From Planctomycetaceae bacterium (GTDB taxonomy: Bacteria; Planctomycetota; Planctomycetia; Pirellulales; Thermoguttaceae), in contig JAIRPZ010000319.1 of assembly GCA_031256755.1 (NCBI GenBank), positions 1 through 34,200 on the forward strand: a stretch of DNA of 34,200 bases, in the 5' to 3' direction. Shown here piece by piece: positions 32,936 to 34,200 of the stretch. How positions within the stretch are numbered: position 1 is the stretch's first letter; every line of letters starts with the position of its first letter. Below the pieces are notes generated by a model that saw nothing but the letters and a program-made list of their open reading frames with translations, searched no databases and was not told the DNA's origin. Both the position numbers and the translations under genes were made by a program.

Positions 32936-34200
32936 ATGACGACCGCATTGTTGTTATCGTCCGCAAAAACGGACACAAACCCTGTCAATCCTTTCGGTGC
33001 GGCAGAAGAAAACGTTAAAATAGGCAAAAGAACGGGGGGGGGTCAATTTGATCTCGCCGGGCATCCGACCGTAGACGGTAATCCTTCTGCTGCCGTCTGC
33101 CATCCGCAATCTGCCGTCTATTTTGCGGCATTCACCCTTGTCGAACTCTTGGTTGTGATTGCCATTATCGGCATGCTCATTGCTCTTTTACTTCCCGCCA
33201 TCCAAGTTGCCCGCGAGGCAGCCCGCCGGATGCAGTGCCAGAACAACCTCAAGCAACTCGGCTTGGGCGTTCACAATTTCGAGAGTGCCAAAAACACCCT
33301 GCCGCCCGTTGTGATATTCAGTTCACGCGGCTGCGTTTTCAATCTCTTATATCCCTACATCGAACAGCCCGCGCTGTGGAATATTGTGACCGACCCCGCC
33401 AAAGGTTTTATGACCTTTCCTATCCCTGCCGGTCTGAACACTGGCATCGTACAAGCAGATAACTGGTGGTTAGAAGCGATAACTGACGCAGACAGAGCCG
33501 CTCTCGCAACCGTGCCGGTTTACTTCTGTCCGACACGCGGCGCACGGGCTCCGGCAAAAATGGCGGGTCTATTTGACGGATTAAAAGGCAAAGGTGTCAA
33601 CGTGGATCCTAATTGGGACTCCGCTTCCGGTCCCCGCTGTGATTATGCGGCTGTCATCACTCAGTTGGAAGATTTCTACCCTTCCGATTACATGTTCATC
33701 TCCAAAAGAGCAAATTCGGGCAGTGTAATAGGCGGCATGGCAAGTTTCCGCAGTCCGCTGCGGGTGGCGGAATGTACATGCAGCGACAACAACACGGCAT
33801 CCGTCGGAGGCAGGAATACCGTTACATCATGGGCACCGCGTGATCCGATCAGTTGGTGGTCGGACGGAGCAAGCAACCAAATCGTCTTCGGGGAAAAAAC
33901 CATTCCTGACTGGGCATTGGGAAAAGACAACAACAGTGCGAAAACATGGGACGGAAATTATGCGCTGGCTTACAACGAACCGTGGGACTGCGGACCTATC
34001 CGGTATCTTACCGGCGGTAAGGTAAACGGTCAGGACACCGCTTATCCTTGTTTTTCCAAAAATCCAAACGATCCGCGGATTCCGAAAAAGATGCCCATCA
34101 GCAACACTGCCACAGACCCCGAAACAAAGCAGCAAGTCAAGAACAGCGAAGGGCTGGCTTACGTTACTACCCGATACGGCTTCGGCAGCCATCATTCGGG
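32936..34200 (+). CDS. DUF1559-type prepilin-like protein, partial (continues past the right edge)
   Basis: A planctomycete pseudopilin-like protein. The hallmark FTLVELLVVIAIIGMLIALL starts at residue 66, followed by LPAIQVAREAARRMQCQNNL and KQLGLGVHNFESAKNTLPPV, then the DUF1559 (SBP_bac_10-like) domain with PVYFCPTRG, DYAAVIT and WWSDGASNQIVFGEKTIPDW. The ATG at 32936 has a good ribosome site (GGAG, 6-7 nt away). It gives a 65-residue leader before the methylation/cleavage site, far longer than the usual 5-25 residues. The residue before Phe66 is Ala, where prepilin peptidases normally need Gly. A run of nine G at 33034-33042 lies inside the leader and must stay at this length, or change by three, for the domain to be in frame. 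The direct repeat ctgccgtct occurs at 33090 and 33111. The frame is open to the window end. Confidence 0.85.
   Translation, partial: MTTALLLSSAKTDTNPVNPFGAAEENVKIGKRTGGGQFDLAGHPTVDGNPSAAVCHPQSAVYFAAFTLVELLVVIAIIGMLIALLLPAIQVAREAARRMQCQNNLKQLGLGVHNFESAKNTLPPVVIFSSRGCVFNLLYPYIEQPALWNIVTDPAKGFMTFPIPAGLNTGIVQADNWWLEAITDADRAALATVPVYFCPTRGARAPAKMAGLFDGLKGKGVNVDPNWDSASGPRCDYAAVITQLEDFYPSDYMFISKRANSGSVIGGMASFRSPLRVAECTCSDNNTASVGGRNTVTSWAPRDPISWWSDGASNQIVFGEKTIPDWALGKDNNSAKTWDGNYALAYNEPWDCGPIRYLTGGKVNGQDTAYPCFSKNPNDPRIPKKMPISNTATDPETKQQVKNSEGLAYVTTRYGFGSHHS
33034..33042 (+). repeat. G9 homopolymer in the leader of the prepilin-like gene
   Basis: Nine consecutive G within the coding frame, between the start codon and the prepilin motif. 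Tracts of this length slip during replication in phase-variable genes of other bacteria. Loss or gain of one G would put the DUF1559 domain out of frame with the ATG at 32936. Confidence 0.9.

Noticed and set aside
32575..33027. 150-aa open frame on the minus strand in the prepilin leader
   Set aside because: Low-complexity Lys/Arg/Asn-rich translation of a T/C-rich leader, with no ribosome site or family pattern; it overlaps the plus-strand gene start.
1..34200. CRISPR array or prophage
   Set aside because: No regularly spaced direct repeats, cas genes, integrase or phage structural genes were seen. The only mobile traces are the IS630 remnant and the MITE-like repeat.

Overview
The window looks like chromosomal DNA of a planctomycete (Planctomycetota). 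The main evidence is an N-terminally recognisable DUF1559-type prepilin-like protein at the right edge, a DUF1570-like secreted gluzincin, a formylglycine-generating-enzyme-like secreted protein and a small 84-residue protein of a type I associate with this phylum. Base composition looks roughly balanced. Good Shine-Dalgarno sites are rare, while consensus -35/-10 boxes with 16-17 bp spacing are frequent. The finer lineage cannot be fixed by eye.

Layout from left to right. Positions 1-7143 (minus strand) hold gltB (glutamate synthase large subunit) followed 14 bp later by a short Eco57I-type adenine methyltransferase. Positions 7144-9604 are a degraded accessory patch: a MITE-like inverted repeat, a gene for a repeat-built hypothetical protein, a truncated WD40 gene that still has its promoter, and an internally deleted IS630-type transposase. 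Positions 9605-12920 hold a HIT-family hydrolase (plus) facing miaB, an FGE-like gene and tRNA-Leu(CAG) (minus). Positions 13026-20520 (plus) hold an FNT channel, a DUF1570-like peptidase, a large YhaN/SMC-like ATPase, a PH-like membrane protein, the 84-residue protein and class II fructose-bisphosphate aldolase. folE (minus) and an ABC ATPase (plus) follow.

Positions 22111-26297 (minus) hold hisH and a three-gene operon: a GT2 polyprenyl-phosphate glycosyltransferase, a GT39/ArnT-like GT-C transferase and a YdjC/ChbG-type deacetylase. These are the same three activities as the Francisella FlmF2-NaxD-FlmK route, which builds, deacetylates and transfers an undecaprenyl-phosphate amino sugar to lipid A. 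Divergent from it is a GltD/NfnB-type flavoprotein. Positions 28006-31600 (minus) hold pgsA, a ketoacyl-synthase-like protein that has a cysteine but neither catalytic histidine, and a RidA/chorismatase-fold protein. A CYTH-domain gene and the prepilin-like gene end the window on the plus strand.

Themes worth attention: the probable amino-sugar transfer operon; the atypical ketoacyl-synthase/chorismatase-like pair; the prepilin-like gene with a near-perfect promoter, a leader of about 420 nt, a G9 tract inside its long N-terminal leader and Ala instead of Gly before the cleavage site; a MiaB without its TRAM domain; and a recurring arrangement in which the first ATG of an open frame lies inside the -10 box (TAnAATG), so that real starts lie downstream.
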